In this document: positions 17,093 through 26,602 of the stretch, piece after piece
Position numbering within the stretch: position 1 is the stretch's first letter
Layout of the letters: each line of letters starts with the position of its first letter
Assembly (NCBI GenBank): GCA_035607415.1
Contig: DATNAQ010000130.1
Span: forward strand, 9,835 to 73,834
Direction of reading: 5' to 3'
DNA: 64,000 nt
Source of the DNA: JAQBQH01 sp035607415
GTDB lineage: Bacteria; Myxococcota_A; Polyangia; Palsa-1104
The notes under the pieces: generated by a model
Seen by the model: the letters and a program-made list of their open reading frames with translations, nothing else
Databases searched by the model: none
What the model was told of the DNA's origin: nothing
Program-made: the position numbers and the translations under genes

Positions 17093-17893
17093 ATGCTCAG
17101 CGTGCGCGGCGCCCAGCTCCACACCCTCGAAGTCGGCGATGGGCCCGAGGTCGTCGTGATGCTCCACGGCGGCCCGGGCGCCTCGCACGACTATCTTCGC
17201 CCCGGCCTCGACGCCGTCGCCGTGCCCGGCCGGCGCCGCCTCTTCTACTACGACCAGCGCGGCAGCGGCCGCTCGCCGCTCGACGCCGGCGTCGCGCCCG
17301 GCACCTGGCAGGATCACGTCGCCGATCTCGACGCCGTGCGCGAGCACCTCGGCGGCGCACCGCTGACGCTGGTCGGCTACTCGTGGGGCGCGCTGCTCGC
17401 CATGCTCTATGCGGTCGTGCATCGCGCCGAGGTCAATCGGATCGCGCTCGTCTCGCCGGCGCCCGCGGCCGGGGCCGAGCGCGCCGAAGCCAAGGAGCGC
17501 CTCCTCGCCATGAGCAACCGCCCGTCGGTGAAGGAGCTGCGCGCGCGGCTCGACATGACCGATCGGCGCAACCGCTTCGCCATCGCCGTCGCCGGCTACT
17601 TCGTCGAGCCGGAGCGCGCCCTCGGCCTGACGCCGTTCGTGGTCAAGCAGTCGGCCGAAGAGGCGGTCTGGAAGAGCCTCGGCACGCACTACGATCTGCG
17701 CCCGCAGCTCGCCACGCTCGGCATCCCCGCCTTCGTCGCCCACGGCGAGGAGGATCCCATCCCCGTCGCCACCGCGCGCGCGACCGCGCAGGCGCTCGGC
17801 GGCGAGCTCGTGGCCATCCCGCGCTGCGGCCACGTGCCCTACGTCGAAGCGCCTGACGCGCTCTTCGGCCCGCTGCTACGCTTTTTGGGCTGA
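17093..17893 (+). CDS. Alpha/beta hydrolase, proline iminopeptidase-like
   Basis: A 266-aa serine hydrolase. MLHGGPGASHDYL contains the HGGPG oxyanion motif typical of proline iminopeptidases (residues 25-29). YYDQRGSGRS follows, then LVGYSWGALLA with nucleophile Ser97, VAHGEEDPIP with Asp221 and PRCGHVPYVEAP with His247. No signal peptide, so it is cytoplasmic. The HGGPG form points to cleavage of N-terminal Pro or of small amides and esters, but the cap region is short. The 3' end overlaps the convergent DDAH-like gene by 18 nt. Confidence 0.82.
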   Translation: MLSVRGAQLHTLEVGDGPEVVVMLHGGPGASHDYLRPGLDAVAVPGRRRLFYYDQRGSGRSPLDAGVAPGTWQDHVADLDAVREHLGGAPLTLVGYSWGALLAMLYAVVHRAEVNRIALVSPAPAAGAERAEAKERLLAMSNRPSVKELRARLDMTDRRNRFAIAVAGYFVEPERALGLTPFVVKQSAEEAVWKSLGTHYDLRPQLATLGIPAFVAHGEEDPIPVATARATAQALGGELVAIPRCGHVPYVEAPDALFGPLLRFLG

Positions 17894-18817
17894 CTCCGGA
17901 TACGTCTCGGCGAGCGCGTGCAGGTGATCGCGCCGCGACACGTAGTCGGGCGCGTCGGGCGTGAGCACGAAGCCGCGCAGCTCGTTGACCAGGCAGCGCG
18001 GCCCGCCACCGCCCTTGCCGAACAGCTCGCCGAGCTCGAGCTCCTCGAGGTTGAAGCCGCGCTTGATGAGGTGCCCGCGCAACCCCGTCGACAACCCGGT
18101 CGGCATCAGCACCGTGCCGTTGACGCAGAGCGAGTTGGCCGCATAGCCGAGGCAGTCCGCCTCGTCGATGGGCAGCACCTCGACGCGATCGCCGACGAAG
18201 TTGCGCAGCTCGGGGATGGTGCGATCGACCAGCGCGCCGGCGAACGCCAGCAGCACCGTGTCGCCGCCGCGCGTGGTCATCGCGTCCATGCAGGTGTCGC
18301 CGTGGAACCACGGCTCGCGCAGCTTGATGTCCATCATGCGCGCGCCGGCCGGCAGGCGCTTCTTGACCTCGTCGAGCGACTCCTTGACCGAGCGCACGCC
18401 CCAGGTGAGGAGAAAGCGGCTCGACGGCAACGTCGCCACGTCGGCCTGCCCTTCCCAGGTGTGCTCGACTGCCGTCGTCGGCAGCCCGGCTTCGGCCCAG
18501 AACGCCTTGATGTGCGCCTGCTCCGCCTGGCGATGCGCGACCGACATCTTCGACAACATCCAGCTCCACGAGTCGCCCTGCTTGAACAGCGCGCCCGCGT
18601 TGGCCGTGTACATCATCCCCGTCAGCGGCGGGTCGACGTCGGGCGGCGGCATCACCAGGATGCGCCCGCCGTGCTTGGTGATGGCGTCGCACAGAAGGAG
18701 CCACTCGCGCATCGCCGCGCGCGGGTTGGTCGCCTGCTTCTGCTTGCTGCGAAAGTTTTCACCGCCGCGGATGGTCCAACGCGCGGCCGGATAGGACATG
18801 AGGTAGGTGGCGCCCAT
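17876..18817 (-). CDS. Amidinotransferase/dimethylargininase (DDAH)-superfamily protein
   Basis: A 313-aa protein with the layout of the pentein guanidine-modifying superfamily. It shows PPLTGMMYTANAGALF (equivalent of PDMVFTANAG), HTWEGQADVATL with the catalytic acid Glu122, WFHGDTCMD with catalytic His172 and GGGGPRCLVNELRG with nucleophile Cys275. It would cleave or exchange guanidino groups on arginine-like substrates; the exact substrate cannot be read. The ATG at 18817 is chosen over a Met six residues upstream because TAGGGT lies just before it. It overlaps the hydrolase gene end. Confidence 0.78.
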   Translation of the reverse strand: MGATYLMSYPAARWTIRGGENFRSKQKQATNPRAAMREWLLLCDAITKHGGRILVMPPPDVDPPLTGMMYTANAGALFKQGDSWSWMLSKMSVAHRQAEQAHIKAFWAEAGLPTTAVEHTWEGQADVATLPSSRFLLTWGVRSVKESLDEVKKRLPAGARMMDIKLREPWFHGDTCMDAMTTRGGDTVLLAFAGALVDRTIPELRNFVGDRVEVLPIDEADCLGYAANSLCVNGTVLMPTGLSTGLRGHLIKRGFNLEELELGELFGKGGGGPRCLVNELRGFVLTPDAPDYVSRRDHLHALAETYPESAQKA

Positions 18818-18825
18818 GGACGGCA

Positions 18826-18831
18826 ACCCTA
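18826..18831 (-). promoter_or_regulatory. Candidate -10 element (TAGGGT)
   Basis: Minus-strand TAGGGT, 8 nt before the ATG at 18817. The divergent gene at 18857 has TACACA 7 nt before its ATG, so the 39-bp gap would hold both promoters. Confidence 0.4.
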
Positions 18832-18856
18832 TCATAGTTGTGTTACACAGACGCCG

Positions 18857-19357
18857 ATGCAGACCACCATCGAACCGCTGCCGTCGACGGGGATCTCCAA
18901 GATCCTCGGCATGTGCGAAATCCTCGACGACAAGGGAGGCCGCGAGGATCTCTTCACGCTCGCGCGCGATCTCCACATGCCGTTCTCCGAGGTGCTCCTC
19001 GTCATCAAGGCGGCCGAGATGCTCGCGCTCATCGACACCCCCGGCCACGAGGCGCAGCTGACCGCGTTCGGCAAGAAGCTGCTCGCCGCGCCCATGGGCG
19101 AGAAGAAGGCGCAGCTCGGCGCGCAGATGCTCAAGCTCAACGTGTTCCAGCACGTCGTGAAGCTCTTGAAGTCGAACGAGCGCGGCGAGCTGCCCGCGGA
19201 GCTGATCCTCGAGGAGCTGGCGCTGCGCCTGCCGCACGAGCAGCCGCGGCAGATGTTCACGACGCTCTTGAACTGGGGCCGCTACGGCGACGTGTTCGGC
19301 TACTCGCGTGACAGCGATCTGTTCTTCCTACACCGCCCCGAGCCCGCTTCTATCTAA
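18857..19357 (+). CDS. Stand-alone AAA-associated C-terminal domain protein
   Basis: A 166-aa protein resembling the domain attached to the C-terminus of some nitrate/sulfonate-type ABC ATPases (AAA_assoc_C, PF09821). Landmarks are GGREDLFTLARDLHMPFSEV, a helix-turn-helix-like stretch LLVIKAAEMLALIDTPGHEA, and the end TLLNWGRYGDVFGYSRDSD. Here no ATPase is fused and no transporter adjoins. It may be a winged-helix regulator or a loose partner of a distant transporter. The ATG at 18857 follows TACACA by 7 nt. Confidence 0.65.
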   Translation: MQTTIEPLPSTGISKILGMCEILDDKGGREDLFTLARDLHMPFSEVLLVIKAAEMLALIDTPGHEAQLTAFGKKLLAAPMGEKKAQLGAQMLKLNVFQHVVKLLKSNERGELPAELILEELALRLPHEQPRQMFTTLLNWGRYGDVFGYSRDSDLFFLHRPEPASI

Positions 19358-19647
19358 GAGAATCCGCACCGGAATGCGTCGCGTTGCCGTCGTCGATGAC
19401 CACGAAGCATGTAGTCGTGTCCGCCGTCTACCATATCAGGCTGTGCAGATTCGCCGCTGCGGCAAATTGTCGTGTGCGGGCGCCGCGCTCGTGATCGCAC
19501 GCACAGCCTCGGAGGCGTCGCCGGCTAGCGGTCGGACCACTGTCTGAATCGAGGACAGTTGGGCGCAGTGCAATCTATCGACATCATTCGCCCTACATGT
19601 GGCACCAAGTATGCTGAGGGCCGCCCGCCAAGATGAGGGGAACGACG
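19358..19647 (+). other. Intergenic stretch of 290 bp
   Basis: No convincing gene. A short open frame at 19308-19547 has no homology or start signal and is discounted. TATGCT at 19610-19615 could be the -10 of the secreted-protein gene at 19648, with a leader of ~26 nt containing AGGGG. Confidence 0.5.
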
Positions 19648-20112
19648 ATGCGAATGATGGGGATCGCGCTCGTGGCGGCTACGTTGGTGCTCGGCGGAGG
19701 CGTCGCGACGGCGTCGCCGCTCAAGATTCGGAACGGCTCGTCGGTGCGCGTGGCGCTCGCCGGCAAGCGGGAAGCCGGCGTGGGGCTGAAGCCGCGCGCG
19801 GGCGGCTGGCAGCTCCAGCTGGCGCTGACGCCGGGGGCGGTCGCCGACGTGTTCGACGTGACCGAGGGGGCGACGGCGTCGAAGTGGACGGTGCAGGTCG
19901 ACGACGGCGTGGTGTTCTTCGATCAGGAGACGTTCCTGCCGGGGCATGCGTATCGCGTGCTGGTCCGCCGCGGCGCGGAGGCCATCGGCGCCACGCTGGT
20001 CTACCTGTATCCGCCGACGGTGGCCGCGCGGCACAAGATCACCTTCGACGACGCCGAGGCCGGCAACGCCGGCGGCGACGAGCCGACGCTGGTCAAGAAG
20101 CCGACCCTGTAG
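19648..20112 (+). CDS. Hypothetical secreted protein
   Basis: A 154-aa protein with a Sec signal peptide (MRMMGIALVAATLVLGGG, cleavage likely after ATA in VATASP). The mature part is mostly beta-strand-like, for example WTVQVDDGVVFFDQETFLPG and HAYRVLVRRGAEAIGATLVY. No family recognised. The ATG at 19648 is preferred to the one 15 nt upstream because AGGGG lies 8 nt before it. The last codons and the stop belong to a 27-bp tandem repeat, so the end was duplicated. Confidence 0.65.
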   Translation: MRMMGIALVAATLVLGGGVATASPLKIRNGSSVRVALAGKREAGVGLKPRAGGWQLQLALTPGAVADVFDVTEGATASKWTVQVDDGVVFFDQETFLPGHAYRVLVRRGAEAIGATLVYLYPPTVAARHKITFDDAEAGNAGGDEPTLVKKPTL

Positions 20113-20148
20113 GCCATCGGCAAGAAGCCGACCCTGTAGGCCGTCGGC
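20095..20148 (+). repeat. 27-bp tandem duplication across a stop codon
   Basis: Two units, 20095-20121 and 20122-20148, differ at one base. Each encodes KKPTL followed by a TAG. The first copy ends the secreted-protein gene and the second lies untranslated behind it. Confidence 0.9.
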
Positions 20149-20165
20149 CCGCCGGACCTGCGCCG

Positions 20166-20894
20166 TTACTCGTCGTCGTCCCTCGTCGCTGCGCCCAGGC
20201 GATCGAGCAGATGCCTCAGGACCTCGATGCGCGCGTGCCACTTGCGGTTGCCGCCGATGATCTTCCACGGCGCGTACGGCGTGTCGGTCTCGTCGAACAT
20301 CTGCTCGGCGGCGTCGACGTATTCGTCCCAGTGCTCGCGGTTGCGCCAGTCCTCGGGGCCGATCTTCCAGCGCTTGTAGGGATCGTTCTCGCGCTCCTCG
20401 AAACGCCTCTTCTGCTCGTGCTTGGTGATGGCCAGGAACACCTTCACCAGGATCACGCCGTCGTCGACGAGCTGGCGCTCGAACTCGTTGATTTCGCGGT
20501 AGGCGCGCTTCCACGCCTTCTTCTTGCAGAGCTTCTCCACGCGCTCGACGAGCACGCGCCCGTACCAGGTGCGATCGAAGATTCCCCAGCGGCCGTTCTC
20601 GGGCATGCGCGTCCAGAAGCGCCACAGGTAGTGGTGCTTCTTCTCCTCGTCCGACGGCGCGCCGATGGCGTGGACGTGATAGCCGCGCGGGTCGAGCTTC
20701 TCGGTCATGCGCTTGATGGCGCCGCCCTTGCCCGCGGCGTCCCAGCCTTCGAAGGCGAGGACGACGGGCCGCTTGCCTTCGCGCGTCTTGAGCTCGGCCT
20801 TCAAGACCTCGAGCTGCAGCTCGGCGAGCGTGCGCTCGTACGTCTTCTTGTCGGGCACCTCCGCGTCGTAGTCGAGCTTGTCCAGGATCCCCAT
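20166..20894 (-). CDS. ppk2: Polyphosphate kinase 2 (PPK2)
   Basis: A 242-aa enzyme of the PPK2 family, which moves phosphate between polyphosphate and nucleotides. The Walker A segment reads VLAFEGWDAAGKGGAIKR and the Walker B/lid region WGIFDRTWYGRVLVERV. YREINEFERQLVDDG, ILVKVFLAITKHEQKRRF and ENDPYKRWKIGPEDW are further family signatures, and WKIIGGNRKWHARIEVL ends the domain. The one-domain length fits class I or III enzymes. The ATG at 20894 follows a minus-strand TAGCAT by 6 nt, overlapping the promoter of the divergent Tat-protein gene. Confidence 0.95.
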   Translation of the reverse strand: MGILDKLDYDAEVPDKKTYERTLAELQLEVLKAELKTREGKRPVVLAFEGWDAAGKGGAIKRMTEKLDPRGYHVHAIGAPSDEEKKHHYLWRFWTRMPENGRWGIFDRTWYGRVLVERVEKLCKKKAWKRAYREINEFERQLVDDGVILVKVFLAITKHEQKRRFEERENDPYKRWKIGPEDWRNREHWDEYVDAAEQMFDETDTPYAPWKIIGGNRKWHARIEVLRHLLDRLGAATRDDDE

Positions 20895-20900
20895 GAAGCG

Positions 20901-20910
20901 ATGCTACACT
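20901..20910. promoter_or_regulatory. Overlapping divergent -10 elements
   Basis: ATGCTACACT contains a minus-strand TAGCAT (20901-20906) 6 nt before the PPK2 ATG at 20894 and a plus-strand TACACT (20905-20910) 6 nt before the GTG at 20917. The hexamers share two bases, so polymerase can occupy only one at a time. Confidence 0.6.
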
Positions 20911-20916
20911 CGCGCC

Positions 20917-21444
20917 GTGCTCTCGCGACGAGGATTCCTGCGCGCCGGGATCGTCGGTGGCGTGCTGCTCGGCGGCGCCGCCATCGTCGGGCGCTCGCTG
21001 TCGGGCTATCACCTCGACGCGGTGACAGCGTCGCGATTGCGCGCGCTGTCGCCCAAAGAGTACCTGGTGATGCAGGCGGTGGCGCGGCGCGTGCTCGCCG
21101 CCGATGCCGACGACGCTCCGAGCGCCGACGCGGTCGACGTCGCCGGCGCGGTCGATACGTACGTCGCGAAGCTGCCGCCGGCGGTGCAGCGCGAGGTGCG
21201 CGCGCTGTTGCAGCTGGTCGAGCACGGGTCTTCTTTGTTTCGCGGGCGCGCCACGCGCTTCACGCACCTGACGCCGGCGGAGCAGGACGCGACGCTCGCC
21301 GATTGGCAGCACTCGTCGCTCGTGGTGCGGCAGCGCGGATTCCAGGCGCTGCGTACGCTCGCGTTCCTCGGCTACTGGCGCGACGATCGCACGTGGCCGC
21401 TCATCGGCTACTCGGGGCCGATGCTGCCCAAGCGCGCCTTATGA
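20917..21444 (+). CDS. Tat-signal small subunit of a GMC oxidoreductase (gluconate 2-dehydrogenase subunit 3-like)
   Basis: A 175-aa protein beginning MLSRRGFLRAGIVGGVLLGG, a twin-arginine signal peptide. The remainder is helical, with LSPKEYLVMQAVARRVLAAD, LPPAVQREVRALLQLVEHG and FLGYWRDDRTWPLIGYSGP, the pattern of subunit 3 of gluconate 2-dehydrogenase-type enzymes. The following GMC gene overlaps by ATGA. The subunit probably carries the signal that exports the flavoprotein folded through Tat. GTG start at 20917 fits both the Tat motif and the TACACT element. It corresponds to the N-terminus of the fused GMC protein at 10619. Confidence 0.82.
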   Translation: MLSRRGFLRAGIVGGVLLGGAAIVGRSLSGYHLDAVTASRLRALSPKEYLVMQAVARRVLAADADDAPSADAVDVAGAVDTYVAKLPPAVQREVRALLQLVEHGSSLFRGRATRFTHLTPAEQDATLADWQHSSLVVRQRGFQALRTLAFLGYWRDDRTWPLIGYSGPMLPKRAL

Positions 21445-22949
21445 GCCAAGCGGCGATCGAGTCGGGGCGCGACCTTCGCGGTGACACGACGCTCGACTGC
21501 GACGTGGTCGTCGTCGGCACCGGCGCCGGTGGGGCGATGGTCGCGCGGCAAGCGGCGCGCGCGGGCCTCAAGGTGATCGCGCTCGAGGAGGGCGCGTACA
21601 GCGTGCCGCGTGACTTCACGCAGCGCGAAGACGAGATGCTGCCGCTGCTCTTCCAGGACGGCGGCGGGCGCACCACCGACGATGGCGCCATCGCCGTCTT
21701 GCAAGGGCGCGGCGTCGGCGGCTCCACGGTGCACAACACCAACTTGTGCAAGCGCGCGCCGGCGCCGGTGCTCGACGGCTGGGGCGTCGACGGCTGGCGC
21801 GCCGCCGAGCTGGCGCCGCACTACGAGGTCGTCGAGCACGATCTGTCGGTGGCGCCGATCGAGGAGAGCCGCATCAACCGCAACAACGCGATCCTCCGGC
21901 GCGGCGTCGAGAAGCTGGGCTGGCGCGGCGGCATCTTGTCGCACAACCGGCGCGGCTGCGTGGGCTCGGGCTTCTGCGAGCTCGGCTGCGCGTTCGACGC
22001 CAAGCAGAACGCGCTCAAGGTGCTCATCCCCGCCGCCGTCGAGGCGGGCGCGCGCGTCGTCGCCGATTGCCGCGTCGAGCGCGTGATCGTCAAGCACGGG
22101 CGCGCCGTCGGCGTGCAGGCGCGAGCGCTGCGCGAGGGCCGGCCCGGCGCGACCGTCAGCGTGCGCGCGCGCGCGGTCGTGCTCGCGGGCAGCGCCGTCG
22201 GCTCGGCGGCGCTGGCGCTGGCGAGCGGGCTGCCCGATCCGTCGGGCCGGGTCGGCCGCGGCCTCCGGCTGCATCCCGGCGCGGCCATCGCCGGCGTGTT
22301 CGACGAGATCATCGAAGGCTGGAACGGCATTCCGCAGAGCTGGGAGTGCACCGAGAAGCTCCGGTACGACGAGGCGCCCGGAAACGACGATCGCACCTGG
22401 ATCCTGACGGCGTTCGCGCATCCCATCGGCATGGCCTCGTCGATGCCCGGCTTCGGGCCGGCGCACATGAAGCTGATGCGGCTCTATCCACGCATCGCCG
22501 TGCTCGCGGCGATGCTGCACGATCGCTCCGAAGGCAGCATCGGCGTCTCCAGCGGCGGGCGGCCCGTCGTCAAGTACGCGCTCGACGCCGCCGATCAGCG
22601 CGCGCTCCTCGGCGGAATGCGCGCGTGCGCCGAGATCCTGTTCGCCGCCGGCGCGCGGCAGGTGATCGTGCCGTTCGCCTCGCCGCTCGTGTTGTCGTCG
22701 ACGCGCGAGCTCGACTCGATCGTCGCGCACGGCTATCGCCCGCTCGATCCGCTGCTCACCGCGGTGCATCCGATGGGCACGCTCGCGCTCGGCCGCGTCG
22801 TCGACGAGCGCGGCCGCTGGCACGGCGCCGACGGCGCCTGGGTCGCCGACGGCTCCTTGTTCCCGACGAGCCTCGGCGGCCCGCCGCAGCTCAGCATCTA
22901 CGCCGCCGGGCACAAGGTCGCGGGCCACCTCGTGGAGTCGCTGCGATGA
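21441..22949 (+). CDS. GMC-family FAD oxidoreductase, catalytic subunit
   Basis: A 502-aa flavoenzyme. CDVVVVGTGAGGAMVARQAA is the FAD fold and GRGVGGSTVHNTNLCKRAP the flavin-binding signature. GCVGSGFCELGCAFDAKQ repeats the Cys pattern of the fused homologue, and the C-terminus has AVHPMGTLALG and DGSLFPTSLGGPPQLSIYA with the active-site residues. It lacks a signal peptide and should travel with the Tat subunit encoded just upstream (ATGA overlap). It probably oxidises an alcohol or sugar in the periplasm; the substrate is unknown. The next gene also overlaps by ATGA. Confidence 0.85.
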   Translation: MSQAAIESGRDLRGDTTLDCDVVVVGTGAGGAMVARQAARAGLKVIALEEGAYSVPRDFTQREDEMLPLLFQDGGGRTTDDGAIAVLQGRGVGGSTVHNTNLCKRAPAPVLDGWGVDGWRAAELAPHYEVVEHDLSVAPIEESRINRNNAILRRGVEKLGWRGGILSHNRRGCVGSGFCELGCAFDAKQNALKVLIPAAVEAGARVVADCRVERVIVKHGRAVGVQARALREGRPGATVSVRARAVVLAGSAVGSAALALASGLPDPSGRVGRGLRLHPGAAIAGVFDEIIEGWNGIPQSWECTEKLRYDEAPGNDDRTWILTAFAHPIGMASSMPGFGPAHMKLMRLYPRIAVLAAMLHDRSEGSIGVSSGGRPVVKYALDAADQRALLGGMRACAEILFAAGARQVIVPFASPLVLSSTRELDSIVAHGYRPLDPLLTAVHPMGTLALGRVVDERGRWHGADGAWVADGSLFPTSLGGPPQLSIYAAGHKVAGHLVESLR

Positions 22950-23554
22950 AGCGCGCGCTCGTCGCGCTCGTGCTCGCGGTCGGCGCGGCCGGCTGTATCG
23001 ATCTGCGCGACACGTTCCGCCCGTACGCCAAGCACCCCGAGGAGGTGACGGCGCTGCTCGCCGAGCAGAAGCCGCTGCCGCATTACGACGCCGCGCTCGT
23101 GCTCGGCTGCCCTGCCCTGCCCGACGGCTCGGCGTCGCCGTGCGAGCGCTGCCGCGTCAAATCGGCCGTGCGCCAGTATCGCGCCGGCACCGTCGGCAAG
23201 ATCATCTTCTCCGGCGGCGCCGCGCACTCGCCCGACGTCGAGGCCGACGTCATGGGCGCGCTCGCCGAGCATCGCGGCGTGCCCGCGGCCGACGTGCTGC
23301 GCGAGCCGCGCGCGCTCACGACGTGGCAGAACGTCCGTTTCTCGTTAAAGATCCTGCGCGCCCGCGCGCTCGAGACGGTGCTGGTGATCTCGACGGCGGA
23401 TCATCTGCCGCGTGCGCGCCGCATCGCCCGCTTCTGGGGCCTCGACGACGCGCACACGCGCTACTTCGCGTGCGATCGTGACATGCCGCCCGACTCGGAG
23501 GCGGAGTGGTCTCAGCCGCCGACGGCTCAGCCGCCGACGAAGACGAACGGATAG
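22946..23554 (+). CDS. DUF218 (YdcF/SanA-like) lipoprotein
   Basis: A 202-aa protein with a lipoprotein signal (MKRALVALVLAVGAAGC). The DUF218 core is clear: YDAALVLGC, GKIIFSGGAAHSPDVEADVM, REPRALTTWQNV and VLVISTADHLPRARRIARF. DUF218 proteins act in envelope or vitamin B12-related processes, but no reaction is assigned to this subgroup. The start overlaps the GMC stop by ATGA, making a three-gene unit with the two oxidoreductase subunits. The 3' end overlaps the convergent AgmX-like gene by 28 nt and encodes a QPPTAQPPT tail. Confidence 0.8.
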   Translation: MKRALVALVLAVGAAGCIDLRDTFRPYAKHPEEVTALLAEQKPLPHYDAALVLGCPALPDGSASPCERCRVKSAVRQYRAGTVGKIIFSGGAAHSPDVEADVMGALAEHRGVPAADVLREPRALTTWQNVRFSLKILRARALETVLVISTADHLPRARRIARFWGLDDAHTRYFACDRDMPPDSEAEWSQPPTAQPPTKTNG

Positions 23555-23952
23555 CTGAACTTCTTCGGCCCCTCGGTGAACTTGGGGAAGGTCCAGCCCT
23601 TGGCGCGGGCCGTGATGCACGCCGGCAGCTTCGACGCGGCGAACGCCGGCGCCTCGATGCTCACGGTCTGCACCGTGCCCGCGGGATCGATCTCGAGCGA
23701 CACGATCGCCTTGCCGCTGCCGACGGTGCCGGCGCGCTCTTCGATCTCGTAGCAGCCCTTGACCGCGGGCAGGTTGCGCTTGATGACGCTGACGACTTCC
23801 GGATCGGGGAGCGTGCCCTGCAGCGCGTCGCTGCCGCTCGAGCCGCGCGGCGGCCCGTCATTGGAGACGGCGCGGCGCACGAAGACGAGCAGGAAGATCG
23901 ACGGCGCGGCGCCGACGATGGCGGCTATTGCGGCCGGTGCGTGAGGAACCAC
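23527..23952 (-). CDS. AgmX/PglI C-terminal (TonB-like) domain protein
   Basis: A 141-aa protein with one N-terminal hydrophobic helix (IVGAAPSIFLLVFV) and a periplasmic domain: PDPEVVSVIKRNLPAVKGC, GKAIVSLEIDPAGTVQTVSI and SKLPACITARAKGWTFPKF. This TonB-C-like domain is shared by myxobacterial gliding proteins AgmX and PglI and by many envelope proteins of the group. It probably spans the inner membrane and contacts outer-membrane partners. The GTG start at 23952 overlaps the end of the upstream gene by 28 nt. The 3' end overlaps the DUF218 gene. Confidence 0.72.
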   Translation of the reverse strand: MVPHAPAAIAAIVGAAPSIFLLVFVRRAVSNDGPPRGSSGSDALQGTLPDPEVVSVIKRNLPAVKGCYEIEERAGTVGSGKAIVSLEIDPAGTVQTVSIEAPAFAASKLPACITARAKGWTFPKFTEGPKKFSYPFVFVGG

Positions 23953-24467
23953 GTCACGCCCGCCGCCGCCGCCAGCGCGGCGAGGAGGATGATGACGATG
24001 ACCACCGTTCCCGACGGCCCGCGCGCCTTCGCCGGCGCCGACGACGCCGCCGCCGCCGCCGCATCGCGCGGAATCTCCGCCATGCGCACCGCGCACTGCC
24101 CCTGCTGCGCGAAGAACGACTTCAGCTTCTCGACCAGCTCGTTGTACTGCACGCGGTTGAGCGGGACCTCGGCGCCCTTGAAGCGCTGCGCGTGCAGCAC
24201 CTTCAGATGCTCGAACGTGCGCAACTCGGCCCACTTCTCGGCCTGGTTCGCGCTGCCCGCGACGATCGTCGTGCCGCCGCCTTCGGGGATCAGCTTGACG
24301 TGCTGCGTGGCCTGCTTGCCGCCGGCGGTCGACATGCCGTCGGGCGCCGACAATTCCACGCGATAGGTGACCGGCCCCTTGACGCGCTCCGCTTGCAGCA
24401 TGAGGTTGAACGTCTCAGCGAGGCTGAGCGCCTGCATGGCGAACGCGGTGCGTTTCGGATCGGACAT
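23925..24467 (-). CDS. Hypothetical tail-anchored membrane protein
   Basis: A 180-aa protein. Residues 1-~130 are soluble and mixed alpha/beta (LSLAETFNLMLQAERVKGP, WAELRTFEHLKVLHAQRF). A run of Ala follows, then one C-terminal hydrophobic helix (VVIVIILLAALAAAAGVTWF) and a short tail, so it is probably anchored by its C-terminus. No family recognised. It overlaps the AgmX-like gene by 28 nt and the two are likely co-transcribed. The ribosome site GGGGGCGG precedes the ATG, and TAAGAT at 24489-24494 (minus strand) is a possible -10. Confidence 0.65.
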   Translation of the reverse strand: MSDPKRTAFAMQALSLAETFNLMLQAERVKGPVTYRVELSAPDGMSTAGGKQATQHVKLIPEGGGTTIVAGSANQAEKWAELRTFEHLKVLHAQRFKGAEVPLNRVQYNELVEKLKSFFAQQGQCAVRMAEIPRDAAAAAASSAPAKARGPSGTVVIVIILLAALAAAAGVTWFLTHRPQ

Positions 24468-24488
24468 CCTGCCGCCCCCTCGCGCTCG

Positions 24489-24498
24489 ATCTTACTAT
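24489..24498. promoter_or_regulatory. Overlapping divergent -10 elements
   Basis: Minus-strand TAAGAT (24489-24494) faces the gene at 24467 and plus-strand TACTAT (24493-24498) the YyaL gene at 24512. Both genes have leaders with ribosome sites here, unlike the leaderless pairs. Confidence 0.4.
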
Positions 24499-24511
24499 AC
24501 AAAGAGGACCC

Positions 24512-26602
<2,091 letters not shown>

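Noticed and set aside
19308..19547. 79-codon open frame after the AAA-associated domain gene
   Set aside because: Overlaps the real gene end in another frame, no ribosome site or -10 and no recognisable product.
23527..24234. Longer start for the AgmX-like gene inside the upstream gene
   Set aside because: The upstream part is Gly/Arg/Ala shadow sequence of the neighbouring frame; the membrane helix and domain begin just after the GTG at 23952.
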